From: UBA4717 sp045577925
GTDB taxonomy: Bacteria; Bacillota; Clostridia; Oscillospirales; CAG-272
Length of the DNA stretch: 54,813 bases
Direction of reading: 5' to 3'
Assembly (NCBI GenBank): GCA_045577925.1
Contig: JAZNJH010000012.1
Span: 1 to 54,813 of the forward strand
A model generated the notes under the pieces. The model worked only from the letters and a program-made list of their open reading frames with translations. It had not been told where the DNA came from and made no database searches. How positions within the stretch are numbered: position 1 is the first letter of the stretch; each line of letters opens with the position of its first letter. Below are positions 8,157 through 16,710 of the stretch, in pieces. The position numbers and the translations under genes are program-made.

Positions 8157-9629
8157 ATGAATAACAAAATTTCAGCATTTTTCAAAAGCCGCTCGTTTAA
8201 GCGCGGCAGTATGAGTATGGCGCTTACAATAGTCGTTATAGCGGCAGTTATTATACTCAATATTATCATCACGGCTCTTGCTCACGAGTACTATCTTTAC
8301 ATAGACATGACAAAAGACAGCGTGTTCAAGCTCACAGACGAGGCGCTTGCCATCGTTGAGGGTATAGACGATGAGGTAAACATCATTTTCTGCGACGACG
8401 TTGACTCCCTTCAGTCTAACCTTTATCAGAAAACGGTATATAACACCGCGCTTGAATTATCCTCTAAGTTTGATAATATAAACATCAAGCACGTTGACGT
8501 ATATAAAAATCCCTCGTCTGTTTCAAAATACAAGACTACTCAGGGCACGAGAATAACCGACCAGAGCATTATCGTTGAAAGCGGCTCGGAATCTATCGTA
8601 TACACCTTAAACGCTTTCTTTACCTATAACGAATCGGGATATGTGTGGGCATACAACGGCGAATACAAGCTTATCTCGGGTATTCTGCGCGTTACGGCAG
8701 ACGAAAACCCCAAGGCACTGTTTACAACGGGACACGGCGAAAGCCTTGTTGACGAGGCGCTGTGGGCACTCTTTTCCGATGCAGGCTATGAGGTAAACAT
8801 AATAAACCTTATAGAAAACGACATTCCCAATGATACACGATTTATTATAATAAACGACCCGATATACGATTTCCAGGGAATAAGCGCCGATACCGAAGGT
8901 AAAAAATCGGAGATCGAGAAAATAGACGATTTTCTTGATGATTTCGGCTGCCTTGCCGTATTTGCCGACCCTGAAACACCCGAGCTTCCAGAGCTTTATT
9001 CTTTCCTCAAAGAATGGGGCATCGCGTTTGGCGAGCACACGCTCAGGGATTATAATCATTCGCTTACAACCGACGGGCTCTCGCTCGTTGCAGAGTACGC
9101 CAAGGGAGAAACTGAGGGCGCAACGCTTATACGCGATATAACCAAGATCGCAGAGCCGCCCAAAGCGATAGTCAAGAACGCAAGACCTGTTGATATTCTC
9201 TTTGACACAAGCGGCTCAAGAAGTGTTTCGCCGATACTCACGACCTCAAGCAAGGCGATGCTTGGCGATGAGAATGAAAACCTCGTTGACGGCGGAAGAT
9301 TCAATCTTATGACTCTTTCAAGCGAGATGAGGTATATTGACAATCAGGATAAATATTCCTTCGTTCTTGCATGCGGCTCAACAAATTTTGCAACAAACGA
9401 GTATATAGGCCAGAAGGCATACTCAAACAGCGATATACTTCACGCCGCAATGAAGCAGATGGGGCAGGAGAGGATCCCCGTAAACCTTGACCTCAAGCCG
9501 TTTGACGACACCTCTCTTGACATAACCGCAAGCGAGGCAACAAACTGGTCTCTCGCCATAATACTTATACTGCCGATAACCGCAATAATATTCTGCATTG
9601 TAATTCTTATAAGGAGACGCCACGCATGA
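8157..9629 (+). CDS. GldG-like ABC transporter auxiliary protein
   Basis: This 490-residue protein has a transmembrane helix near residues 22-43, a large extracytoplasmic region and a second helix at the very C-terminus (LAIILILPITAIIFCIVIL) followed by RRRHA. The layout and the YLYIDMTKDSVFKLTDEA start match the GldG/ABC_transp_aux family, which accompanies GldA/GldF-type ATPase-permease pairs. Its stop overlaps the next start (ATGA). Role beyond transport is unknown. Confidence 0.8.
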   Translation: MNNKISAFFKSRSFKRGSMSMALTIVVIAAVIILNIIITALAHEYYLYIDMTKDSVFKLTDEALAIVEGIDDEVNIIFCDDVDSLQSNLYQKTVYNTALELSSKFDNINIKHVDVYKNPSSVSKYKTTQGTRITDQSIIVESGSESIVYTLNAFFTYNESGYVWAYNGEYKLISGILRVTADENPKALFTTGHGESLVDEALWALFSDAGYEVNIINLIENDIPNDTRFIIINDPIYDFQGISADTEGKKSEIEKIDDFLDDFGCLAVFADPETPELPELYSFLKEWGIAFGEHTLRDYNHSLTTDGLSLVAEYAKGETEGATLIRDITKIAEPPKAIVKNARPVDILFDTSGSRSVSPILTTSSKAMLGDENENLVDGGRFNLMTLSSEMRYIDNQDKYSFVLACGSTNFATNEYIGQKAYSNSDILHAAMKQMGQERIPVNLDLKPFDDTSLDITASEATNWSLAIILILPITAIIFCIVILIRRRHA

Positions 9630-11194
9630 GCGAAAACAACAAAAAAAACGATGGTATATTCGACGAGCCAAAGCCGAGATATACCGCAAAGAAAAAGCGC
9701 CGCGACGATTTCAGGCGTCAGGCAAGAATTCTCATTATCGTGTTTCTTGTTGCCCTGATCTCTTTGTCTGCGTATCTCTTCGTTATTAAGCCTTTAGTTG
9801 AAAAAACCGAAGAAATACCCGAAGAATTGCCTGTGCTTCTCGACGGAGAAGTGCTTGGCCCTCAAAACAGAATACTTATTATGGAGTATCTGAAAAAGGA
9901 CGACATAGCTTCTATTGACGTTCATAATGAGCATGGCGACTTCGGTTTTGAATACAATGAAGAGGACGACGCGTTCTACTTAAAGGGTAACAAATCTGCC
10001 GCATACAGCAAGGAGGTTTTCCAGAATCTTCTGTCCGCGGCAGGCTACACACTTGCTATGGAGCGGATCACCGATTATACCGAAAACTTTTCAGAGTACG
10101 GTCTTTCAGAGCTTGATAATCCTGCATGGTATATACTGACGGGCAGAAATGGAGTTTCGCATAAGCTGTATATCGGCGATGCGCTTCCGTCAGACGCAGG
10201 CTACTACGTAAGATACGACGGACGAGATGCTGTTTACGTTCTTGACTATACTATATCCGAAACGCTTCTTGCTCCGATCGAAGCGATAATCGCACCTACT
10301 CTCGCTTTCCCTGCAGGTCAAAACGGATATTATCTGCTTGATAACTTCGCACTCAAAAAAGACGGTGAGATAGTTATAGCGCTTGAATATCTTGACGAAG
10401 AAACACGTAAGGCGCTCGGCGTATCCACGATGCATGCTTTCATATATCCCGAAGAATATACCCCAAGCGATACGTCTTATCTTGAAGTGTTCGCTCACTT
10501 TGCCGACTATACGGGTATTTCCACTTTAGTATATCAGCCCGATATTGAGGATATAAAAAAGTACGGCCTAGAAAATCCGAAATACGATCTGTATTTTGAG
10601 ATTATGGGCATGCCGAACAATATCATATTCAGCGAAAAGAATGAAAACGGTAACTACTACGCTTATTCGCCGGTATTTGACATAATAAGCGAGGTTGAAG
10701 CCGCAAAGGCAGACTGGCTTGAATGGGAGCTTCTTGAATGGATCGAGCGCCCCATACTTCAGGTAAGCATTCTGAGCGTTGATCAGATCTCTGTTGAAAG
10801 CGAAAAGGCAGATTACCGCTTCAGACTTGAAAGTGACGAAAGCGGACTTAAATCTGTAAGCGAGGAAATCAGCCACACTGAGATCACAAATATTGAAAAC
10901 TTCAAGAAATTCTATCAGACGATACTTATGACAAGCCTTCAGGACTATGCAGAGCTGACAGAAGATAAGATAGACTCGCTTGAGGCGGCAGGCGCATACA
11001 TGACGATGACGGTAAAAATGAAGGATGGTACCTCAAAGGTATACAAGTTCTACCCATATGAAACGCGCCGCGCGTACTACACGACAAACGGTGTTGGCGA
11101 CTTCTACGTTATCCGCGACCGTATGGTAAAGATAATCGACGACGCTGCAAAGGTTGTTGCGGGCGAGACCGTTGTTCCCGAAGCTAATAACTGA
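9626..11194 (+). CDS. DUF4340 domain membrane-anchored protein
   Basis: A 522-residue protein with a basic cytoplasmic N-terminus, one transmembrane helix near residues 34-54 (ILIIVFLVALISLSAYLFVI) and a long extracytoplasmic part. Repeated segments such as FSEYGLSELDNPAWYILTG and IEDIKKYGLENPKYDLYFE are characteristic of DUF4340, a family found beside GldG-like proteins. It overlaps the GldG-like gene by 4 nt and closes the operon at the terminator 11203-11244. Confidence 0.78.
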   Translation: MSENNKKNDGIFDEPKPRYTAKKKRRDDFRRQARILIIVFLVALISLSAYLFVIKPLVEKTEEIPEELPVLLDGEVLGPQNRILIMEYLKKDDIASIDVHNEHGDFGFEYNEEDDAFYLKGNKSAAYSKEVFQNLLSAAGYTLAMERITDYTENFSEYGLSELDNPAWYILTGRNGVSHKLYIGDALPSDAGYYVRYDGRDAVYVLDYTISETLLAPIEAIIAPTLAFPAGQNGYYLLDNFALKKDGEIVIALEYLDEETRKALGVSTMHAFIYPEEYTPSDTSYLEVFAHFADYTGISTLVYQPDIEDIKKYGLENPKYDLYFEIMGMPNNIIFSEKNENGNYYAYSPVFDIISEVEAAKADWLEWELLEWIERPILQVSILSVDQISVESEKADYRFRLESDESGLKSVSEEISHTEITNIENFKKFYQTILMTSLQDYAELTEDKIDSLEAAGAYMTMTVKMKDGTSKVYKFYPYETRRAYYTTNGVGDFYVIRDRMVKIIDDAAKVVAGETVVPEANN

Positions 11195-11202
11195 TAACTC
11201 AA

Positions 11203-11244
11203 AAAGAGGTTGTTCCTATTTATGGCAACAACCTCTTTCTTTAT
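11203..11244 (+). terminator. Terminator closing the GldA/F/G-DUF4340 operon
   Basis: A perfect 12-bp stem AAAGAGGTTGTT/AACAACCTCTTT with a 12-nt loop, then CTTTATT. It lies between two convergent genes and can serve both directions. Confidence 0.8.
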
Positions 11245-11456
11245 TCACCCATTTTTTTATCAGGTATATATTCTGCAATATCGCAAAGCTCACAGTTTAA
11301 TATTTTGCACAGATTATCAAGTGTATATGTTGTAACGCTTGCATTTTTTCTAAGCTTATCAAGCATTCCGAAGCTTATTTTATATTCTTTATTTAACTTA
11401 TACTGCGATACGCCGCGTTTTTTCATCGTATCCCAAAGCTTATTATAAACTATCAT
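11241..11456 (-). CDS. Small Cro/CI-type HTH regulator
   Basis: A 71-residue protein that is essentially one helix-turn-helix domain: VSQYKLNKEYKISFGMLDKLRKN followed by TTYTLDNLCKILNCELCDIAEYIP. It belongs to the YozG/XRE group of small repressors. GGAGG precedes the ATG. It stands alone, convergent with the upstream operon and upstream of the broken MFS gene on the same strand. Targets are unknown. Confidence 0.8.
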   Translation of the reverse strand: MIVYNKLWDTMKKRGVSQYKLNKEYKISFGMLDKLRKNASVTTYTLDNLCKILNCELCDIAEYIPDKKMGE

Positions 11457-11486
11457 CTATTGCACCTCCACAATTTTTACAAATTT

Positions 11487-11515
11487 ATTATAATATGTAA
11501 TCTTATACTTGACAG
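11487..11515 (-). promoter_or_regulatory. Candidate promoter for the small HTH gene
   Basis: On the reverse strand CTGTCA (11510-11515), 17 nt, then TATAAT (11487-11492). The -10 is perfect and the -35 is weak. It lies about 30 nt before the start at 11456. Confidence 0.4.
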
Positions 11516-11518
11516 AGT

Positions 11519-11549
11519 AAAAAAGCAAGCTTTTTGAGCTTGCTTTTTT
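11519..11549 (-). terminator. Terminator of the MFS (pseudo)gene
   Basis: A 12-bp stem (AAAAAAGCAAGC/GCTTGCTTTTTT) with a 7-nt loop lies just after the stop at 11557 on the reverse strand. Confidence 0.8.
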
Positions 11550-11556
11550 GTTTGTA

Positions 11557-12855
11557 TTATGCATTTATTGTTTCTGCCTCTTTTTCTGCTGCTTCAACAA
11601 GTTTTCTTTCCTTATGCGCAGCGCTTATTACGTACTGCATTACAAGCGTTGCCGCAATCATCAGTCCGCAGCTTATGTAGATCGCTATATTGTAGCTGCC
11701 TGTTTTATCGTAGCAGAAGTTTGCAATAGGTGCGCCAAGCGCATATCCTGCCGTATTTACCGATACGAAAAGGCCGAGTATCTTATTGTACGACTTTTCT
11801 CCGAACAGGTCGTTTGAATAAATAGGAAGCATGATCGTTTCAAGCGGAAGCGCGAGGGAAGAGAAAATTCCATAGATCATAGCAAGAAGCTTACCCATCG
11901 GGGAGTTTGTTACGTTTGCAAGCATAAACATTACTATAATTGCTGTAATTGCACAAAGGTTAGAGGTTTTTCTAAGCCCGAATTTATCATATATTATACC
12001 AACTCCGAATTTAAATACTGTAAGCGCAAGCGAATGAGCGCTAAGTACAAGCGCAACGTACGACTCATCAAGTCCAACGTCTCTCAAAAGAGGAGCCGCT
12101 ATTCCGCCTATACCCTGTAAAAGCATACCCGTTATAAAAATACATACTGCCGCGGCATAAAAATATGTTCTTTTCATTGCCTGACTGTATTCAATTCCCG
12201 ACCACGTCTGACCTCGCGCCTTCTTTTTATGCTTTACAAAACCGGTATCCTCTGCTCCCTTAGGATTATTTTTGAAGAATACCATTACTATCGCACCGAC
12301 AACAAGAAGAATAAGTGCAACAAGACGGTAAGCGTCCTTATATCCGTCTGTTATACCTTCCTGGTATATTATGGGGGATACTATCTGTACAGATATTGCC
12401 GCGCCTATGCCGTTAGCGGCAAGAACCGCACCCATGATAGTTCCGCGGTTTTCGGTAAACCACTTATTTATAACAGAACCTACCATTGTTGTAGTAGTCC
12501 AGGAGAGCCCGAGGCCGAGGAAAATACCGCCTATGTAAAACATAAAAACGTTGGAAGCAAACGAGTATATCAGGCAGGACGCTATAAGGCAAACAAATCC
12601 GGCTCCGATAAGTTTTTTTGCTCCAAAGCGAGTAATAAGTGTTCCAAAGAAGATGTTTACAACTGCTGTTGTGATAAATCTGCAGCTGTCGTTAATAGAA
12701 AATGCACTTCGCTAAATTCCAAGATGCTCGGTTATAGCCGCAACGTACAGGCTCTTTGACGAACTGCAAAATCCAAGCACCGTGCATACCATTAAAAAGC
12801 ACAACCCCATGATCACCCATTTGTAATCAAACCTTTTTTTATCCGGAATATTCAT
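11557..12855 (-). pseudogene. MFS transporter (OFA-like) interrupted by one amber codon
   Basis: Read from the ATG at 12855, the sequence encodes a 12-helix major facilitator protein of about 432 residues. It starts MNIPDKKRFDYKWVIMGLCF and has the GLGLSWTTTTMVGSVINKWF and GRHAG-free OFA-type loop regions. The frame is unbroken except for one TAG at 12712-12714 (codon 48, after ITEHLGI), directly followed in the same frame by RSAFSINDSCRF, a stretch conserved in such transporters. A single A-to-T change from a Lys AAG codon would explain it. No frameshift is seen. It may be a recent nonsense pseudogene or a sequence error; a shortened product could start at ATG 12543. Confidence 0.8.
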
Positions 12856-13055
12856 GTTATACCTCCGATACTCCAAACGCGCTGTCAAAAGCTTACTTGT
12901 TTTATTTCTATACATATATTTTACCACAATAAAAATTTTATGGCAATGTAAGTTATTCCAAAATACCGGAAAATATTTCTGTATTTTTGTTAAATTTATA
13001 GCAAAGACGATAATACAACATGCGGTCCGACCAGTTCGAGTCCGTTTTATAGATA

Positions 13056-13090
13056 TAAAAAAGAAAAACACGCCTTTTGGCGTGTTTTTC
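13056..13090 (-). terminator. Terminator of the tRNA gene
   Basis: A perfect 12-bp stem GAAAAACACGCC/GGCGTGTTTTTC with a 4-nt loop, followed on the reverse strand by T-rich sequence. It lies 5 nt after the tRNA 3' end. Confidence 0.85.
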
Positions 13091-13094
13091 TTTC

Positions 13095-13171
13095 TGGTGG
13101 GCCAACAGGGACTCGAACCCCGGACCGACCGGTTATGAGCCGGTGGCTCTAACCAACTGAGCTATTGGCCC
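13095..13171 (-). tRNA. tRNA with CAU anticodon (tRNA-Met, possibly tRNA-Ile2)
   Basis: The reverse strand gives a complete 77-nt cloverleaf. It has acceptor GGGCCAA/TTGGCCC, D arm with AGCTCAGTTGGTTAGAGC, anticodon stem ACCGG/CCGGT with loop CTCATAA (anticodon CAU, 13135-13137), T arm CCGGGGTTCGAGTCCC-like, discriminator A and an encoded CCA end. It has a perfect promoter and its own terminator. It is an elongator type, not an initiator. Ile2 (lysidine-modified) tRNAs share the CUCAUAA loop, so identity should be kept open. Confidence 0.9.
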
Positions 13172-13189
13172 TCATTTGGTGACTGATAA

Positions 13190-13218
13190 ATTATATCATA
13201 GTTAACTTACTTTGTCAA
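13190..13218 (-). promoter_or_regulatory. Perfect consensus promoter of the tRNA gene
   Basis: On the reverse strand TTGACA (13213-13218), a 17-nt spacer and TATAAT (13190-13195). This is a full consensus match, as expected for a stable RNA gene, 18 nt before the mature tRNA 5' end. Confidence 0.88.
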
Positions 13219-13263
13219 GACTATTTTTTCAGATTTTTTATATTTTACACTACTTTTATGCTA

Positions 13264-13292
13264 TTGCCATTTAAGAAAATATATGATAAAAT
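13264..13292 (+). promoter_or_regulatory. Candidate promoter of the alcohol dehydrogenase gene
   Basis: TTGCCA (13264-13269), 17 nt and TAAAAT (13287-13292), each one mismatch from consensus. It lies 36 nt before the start codon at 13329. Confidence 0.6.
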
Positions 13293-13328
13293 TATATTAT
13301 GTAGTTTTATGTCACAAAGGAGTTTTTT

Positions 13329-14456
13329 ATGAGCTTTGATTTTTATATGCCCACAAAAATCTATTCCGGCGAAAATGCACTTACGTCTGCCTCAGGCGAA
13401 TTCTCAGGCTTTAAGCATGCTATTATTGTAACCGGTAAGCACAGCGCAAAGCTTTGCGGTGCTCTTGATGACGTTACAGGTATGCTTGACATGTTAAACG
13501 TAAAATATACACTTTTTGATAAAATCGGAGAAAATCCCCTTCTTTCGGTTTGCTATGAGGGCGGACAGACGGCTCTTGGTATCGGCGCTGACCTTATTAT
13601 CGGAATAGGCGGCGGATCTCCTCTTGACGCCGCCAAGGCTATTGCTGCTTTCGGAGCAAACGGCACACTTGCTGAAAACGAAATATTCGATGCGCCGATA
13701 AAGACTATGCTCCCACTTATTCTCATACCAACTACTGCAGGCACGGGAAGCGAAGCCAACAACTATTCGGTTCTGACAATAGATAAAGACAACGTTAAAA
13801 AGACGTTCAAGAACAACAGATCCTATGCAAAGGCGGCTATTCTCAATCCGAAATATACATACACGCTCTCTTATGACTATACTATGAGCACTGCGCTTGA
13901 TGCATTCTGCCACTGCATTGAATCCTACCTTTCGCCAAAGTCAACAGATATTTCTTCAATGCTTGCGCTTTACGGTGCAAAGAAAATATGGAACGCATTC
14001 AAGGCGATAAAGAACATGCCCGATGCGCTTGCAGACACGTCCGATCCTGCCGTCAGAGCTATACGCGCCGATCTTATGTCTGCGGCATGTGCAGGCGGTA
14101 TTGCAATAAACACTACGGGTACGGGATTTCCACACCCTCTCGGATACAGTCTGACACTATACAGCGGCATACCTCACGGTAAGGCCTGCGCCTGCTTTAC
14201 GGGCGAATACATAAAATATAACACAAAAAAGGAGCTTGGCAACCGAAAGATACGCGACTTCGCCGCTTACCTTGAAACCACACCCGACGAGATCGCATAC
14301 GTTATCCCCGAGCTCGCAGGGATTTCGCTAAGTCTTAACAAAGAAGAAACAGAAAGATACGTTGATGCTGTAAAAGGTGCCGCGAATTATGCTAACAGCC
14401 CGTATGTTATCAGCTATGAGCAAATGCTTGAAATATACGGCAGGCTTTTTATCTGA
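13329..14456 (+). CDS. Iron-containing alcohol dehydrogenase family protein
   Basis: A 375-residue group III (iron-dependent) alcohol dehydrogenase, an NAD(P)-dependent enzyme of fermentative metabolism. It shows the nucleotide-binding GIGGGSPLDAAKAIA motif, PTTAGTGSE, and metal-ligand regions DAFCHCIESYLS and GIPHGKACA. CACAAAGGAG precedes the ATG. It is a single-gene unit between the tRNA promoter region and repeat debris. The exact substrate (butanol, propanediol or other) cannot be read from sequence. Confidence 0.92.
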   Translation: MSFDFYMPTKIYSGENALTSASGEFSGFKHAIIVTGKHSAKLCGALDDVTGMLDMLNVKYTLFDKIGENPLLSVCYEGGQTALGIGADLIIGIGGGSPLDAAKAIAAFGANGTLAENEIFDAPIKTMLPLILIPTTAGTGSEANNYSVLTIDKDNVKKTFKNNRSYAKAAILNPKYTYTLSYDYTMSTALDAFCHCIESYLSPKSTDISSMLALYGAKKIWNAFKAIKNMPDALADTSDPAVRAIRADLMSAACAGGIAINTTGTGFPHPLGYSLTLYSGIPHGKACACFTGEYIKYNTKKELGNRKIRDFAAYLETTPDEIAYVIPELAGISLSLNKEETERYVDAVKGAANYANSPYVISYEQMLEIYGRLFI

Positions 14457-14507
14457 ATACATCAAAAAACGCTCCGAAATGGGAGATGTCCTTATTGTAG
14501 AATTTGA

Positions 14508-14573
14508 AATAGGGGTATAGCATAGCCCCGATGTGTTTGTAATACAAATGCGAAGCCGGCAATAAATGCAGAG
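14508..14573 (+). repeat. Interspersed 65-bp repeat, copy 1
   Basis: This stretch contains the palindrome TTTGTAATACAAA and a conserved end GGCAATAAATGC. A second copy lies at 35552-35619 on the opposite strand with the same order: GGTAT, TAGCCC, GAT, TTTGTAATACAAATGCGAA, GGCAATAAATGC, GAG. Together with the next entries it occupies the gene-free stretch 14457-14839. Confidence 0.7.
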
Positions 14574-14605
14574 GGAACATCATATCGTCAACAGACGTAT
14601 TTCAG

Positions 14606-14782
14606 GTAGGGGAGGGGCTTGCTCCTCCCGAAATTACCCTCTGGCGAGATCAAAAAATAATAGTTACTATTGATCAAAGCCCTTTTCCCAAGTGTTACAG
14701 TTGAGGATCATGTCATTATGCCGGACCGTAATCATGCACTTATTTTTAAGCACAAACAGAAGGGAGGAGCAAGCCCCTCCCC
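14606..14782. repeat. Inverted REP-like pair flanking a transposase remnant
   Basis: At 14606-14630 GTAGGGGAGGGGCTTGCTCC followed by TCCCG, and at 14762-14782 its inverse (GGGAGGAGCAAGCCCCTCCC). Each copy is a GC-rich imperfect palindrome. The same REP type occurs at 45613-45689. The inner part holds a RAYT-like coding fragment. Confidence 0.7.
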
Positions 14783-14801
14783 AACCGTTAAATCTAATAT
14801 A
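14670..14801 (+). pseudogene. Fragment of a REP-associated tyrosine transposase (RAYT)
   Basis: The frame reads VEDHVIMPDRNHALIFKHKQ and then GGASPSPT. RAYT (Y1_Tnp) proteins carry a VIMPNHxHxI motif containing the catalytic HxH; here the first His is replaced (MPDRNHAL). The GGASPSP residues are encoded by the REP at 14762-14782, as is often seen in such genes. Only about 40 codons remain, with no N-terminus and no catalytic Tyr helix, and the frame then runs antisense into asnA. It is a decayed remnant. Confidence 0.6.
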
Positions 14802-14804
14802 TAC

Positions 14805-14838
14805 AAAAAGCGCTCCGGAATTTCCGGAGTGCTTTTTT
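14805..14838 (-). terminator. Terminator of asnA, bidirectional
   Basis: A 16-bp stem AAAAAGCGCTCCGGAA/TTCCGGAGTGCTTTTT with one G-T pair lies directly after the asnA stop (14840). Both strands end in a T run. Confidence 0.85.
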
Positions 14839-14839
14839 A

Positions 14840-15844
14840 TCACAACAAACTGATGCCGTTCTGTGCGCAGACCTTGACAGTATTCTCGTCCCATATTGAC
14901 GACTGTACCTCGCCGATGTGCGCTTTCTGCAAAAAGAACATACACATTCTCGACTGTCCTATACCGCCGCCTATCGTATACGGAAGCTTTCCCTCAAGCA
15001 GCGCCTTGTGGAAATCAAGCTCTGCCCTCTCGGGGCAACCGCGCTCATTAAGCTGCGAAATAAGAGATTTTTCGTCAACTCTTATTCCCATTGATGAAAG
15101 CTCAAGCGCAATATCAAGAAGCGGATAGTATACGATAATGTCGCCGTTTAAGCTCCAGTCGTCATAGTCAGGCGCTCTGCCGTCGTGTATATTACCCGAT
15201 TTGAGCTTTCCGCCTATCTGCATTATAAATACCGCTCCGTACTTTTTTGCCGCCGCATACTCACGCTCTTTTGCGCTCATATCGGGGTACATATCTTCAA
15301 GCTCCTGTGTGGTTATGAACTTTATATCCTCGGGGAGCTGCCTTTTTATAAACGAATACTCGTATGAAATATAATACTCGGTATGAAGCAGGGCGCGGTA
15401 TATGCGCTTGACTGTGAGCTTGAGCGTATCAAGTGTGCGCTCTTCTTTTTTTATTATCTTTTCCCAGTCCCACTGGTCCACAAATACAGAGTGGATATTA
15501 TCAACGTCCTCGTCGCGGCGGATAGCGTTCATGTCGGTATAAAGTCCCTCGCCGGGATTAAAGTCGTATACGCTCAGCGCATATCTCTTCCACTTTGCAA
15601 GCGACTGTACTATTTCAGCGTTATCGCACACGTTCTTTATGTCAAAGCCAACAGGACGTTCAACTCCGTTGAGCGTATCGTTTAGCCCCGACTCGCGCTT
15701 TACGAAAAGCGGCGCTGACACGCGCGTAAGATTAAGCTGTATCGCAAGGTCATGCTCGAAAAAGTCCTTGACCTTTTTTATTGCGACCTGCGTCTGACGA
15801 AGGTCTAAGAGCGGCTTATAGCCGTCGGGTATAAAAAACTCCAT
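14840..15844 (-). CDS. asnA: Aspartate-ammonia ligase AsnA
   Basis: AsnA makes asparagine from aspartate, ammonia and ATP in the cytoplasm. The 334-residue protein carries the family hallmarks QLNLTRVSAPLF, ESGLNDTLNGVERPV, SVFVDQWDWEK and the C-terminal GGGIGQSRMCM. The fold is related to class II tRNA synthetases. Length matches E. coli AsnA. It lies 20 nt after a DUF1643 gene and shares its promoter. Confidence 0.97.
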   Translation of the reverse strand: MEFFIPDGYKPLLDLRQTQVAIKKVKDFFEHDLAIQLNLTRVSAPLFVKRESGLNDTLNGVERPVGFDIKNVCDNAEIVQSLAKWKRYALSVYDFNPGEGLYTDMNAIRRDEDVDNIHSVFVDQWDWEKIIKKEERTLDTLKLTVKRIYRALLHTEYYISYEYSFIKRQLPEDIKFITTQELEDMYPDMSAKEREYAAAKKYGAVFIMQIGGKLKSGNIHDGRAPDYDDWSLNGDIIVYYPLLDIALELSSMGIRVDEKSLISQLNERGCPERAELDFHKALLEGKLPYTIGGGIGQSRMCMFFLQKAHIGEVQSSIWDENTVKVCAQNGISLL

Positions 15845-15864
15845 TATATTATTCCTTTCACGGA

Positions 15865-16491
15865 TTATTCTTTTATTAAAACTGTATTTACGTATGTACT
15901 GACGTCAAACTCATCAAGAGTCGAATCTTTTTTCAGATAAAGCGGATGGTGCGGATGTCCGGCTTTTGAGATCTTTCCCGACGTGCACCAGCTTGCCCCG
16001 TACTTTCTGCCGATTTCTATCATATCGGCAACGCAGGAAGCAAGGTAGCTTCTTTCTTCGATTATCGCGCCCCACGCCGCCCATAAAGCTGGTGATTTGC
16101 TTCTTTCAAGCACGTATCTGAAGGCCTTCATATTTTCTCTGTGCAAGTACAAATTGCACTCTTTATCCATATCCGAGGGCTTGGTTGCACGCTGTGCATA
16201 CACGTTGAACATAATAAAGCTGTCAAACCCGTTGTGCTTTGCGATACGCTCAACGCTTTTAAGCGTATTATCAAGATCCCCGGGTACTGCCGTTGACGGA
16301 TTTATTCCAATACAGATAAGAGGATTCTCACCTTTTGTTCCGAGTATGTATCTGTACTCAGAGTAGCGCGGCGGCACATACAGCCAGTCTTCAGGTGAAA
16401 ACTCGCCTTTATTATAGCTTTCATATTCCAAAAGCGCACTTTCAAACGGGCTTATTTCAATATTTACGGTGTCTGTTTGGGGTATATGCAT
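15865..16491 (-). CDS. DUF1643 domain protein
   Basis: A 208-residue protein with the DUF1643 signature: LICIGINPSTAVPGDLDNTL, FIMFNVYAQRATKPSDMD and ALWAAWG. The biochemical function of the family is not known to me. It is the first gene of a two-gene unit with asnA, 20 nt apart. AGAGGTG precedes the ATG and a strong promoter lies at 16523-16551. Confidence 0.85.
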   Translation of the reverse strand: MHIPQTDTVNIEISPFESALLEYESYNKGEFSPEDWLYVPPRYSEYRYILGTKGENPLICIGINPSTAVPGDLDNTLKSVERIAKHNGFDSFIMFNVYAQRATKPSDMDKECNLYLHRENMKAFRYVLERSKSPALWAAWGAIIEERSYLASCVADMIEIGRKYGASWCTSGKISKAGHPHHPLYLKKDSTLDEFDVSTYVNTVLIKE

Positions 16492-16522
16492 AATAACACC
16501 TCTTAATCACATCAATATTTTT

Positions 16523-16551
16523 ATTGTAGCATTTATTAGTTAAATTGTCAA
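16523..16551 (-). promoter_or_regulatory. Promoter for DUF1643-asnA
   Basis: On the reverse strand TTGACA (16546-16551), a 17-nt spacer and TACAAT (16523-16528), 32 nt before the start codon. Confidence 0.8.
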
Positions 16552-16640
16552 CAAAAAGAGTACGTTAACTAAATAATCGGCCCAAACAATCTGTTTTTGA
16601 TCTGAATTTAGCGAAAATTCATAAATATTCCCCGCAAGTT

Positions 16641-16668
16641 TTTACAGCCGTCAAAAAATCGTCATAAT
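16641..16668 (+). promoter_or_regulatory. Candidate promoter of the efflux operon
   Basis: TTTACA (16641-16646), 16 nt and CATAAT (16663-16668), 43 nt upstream of the TTG start at 16711. It is the best match in the divergent region but not strong. Confidence 0.45.
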
Positions 16669-16710
16669 TGTGGAGTAAAATTATCCCAGTAAATTGCAGG
16701 AGGGATAATT

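Noticed and set aside
12712..12714. TAG in the MFS gene read as pyrrolysine or as stop-codon reassignment
   Set aside because: TAG ends the radical SAM gene at 43877 normally, no pyl genes are visible, and transporters have no need for pyrrolysine.
12854..13138. A forward open frame ending in QQGLEPRTDRL
   Set aside because: This ending is the well-known spurious translation of a tRNA complement; the tRNA at 13095-13171 explains it.
14670..15128. A 152-codon forward frame continuing from the RAYT fragment
   Set aside because: Only the first 40 codons resemble a transposase; the rest is antisense to asnA.
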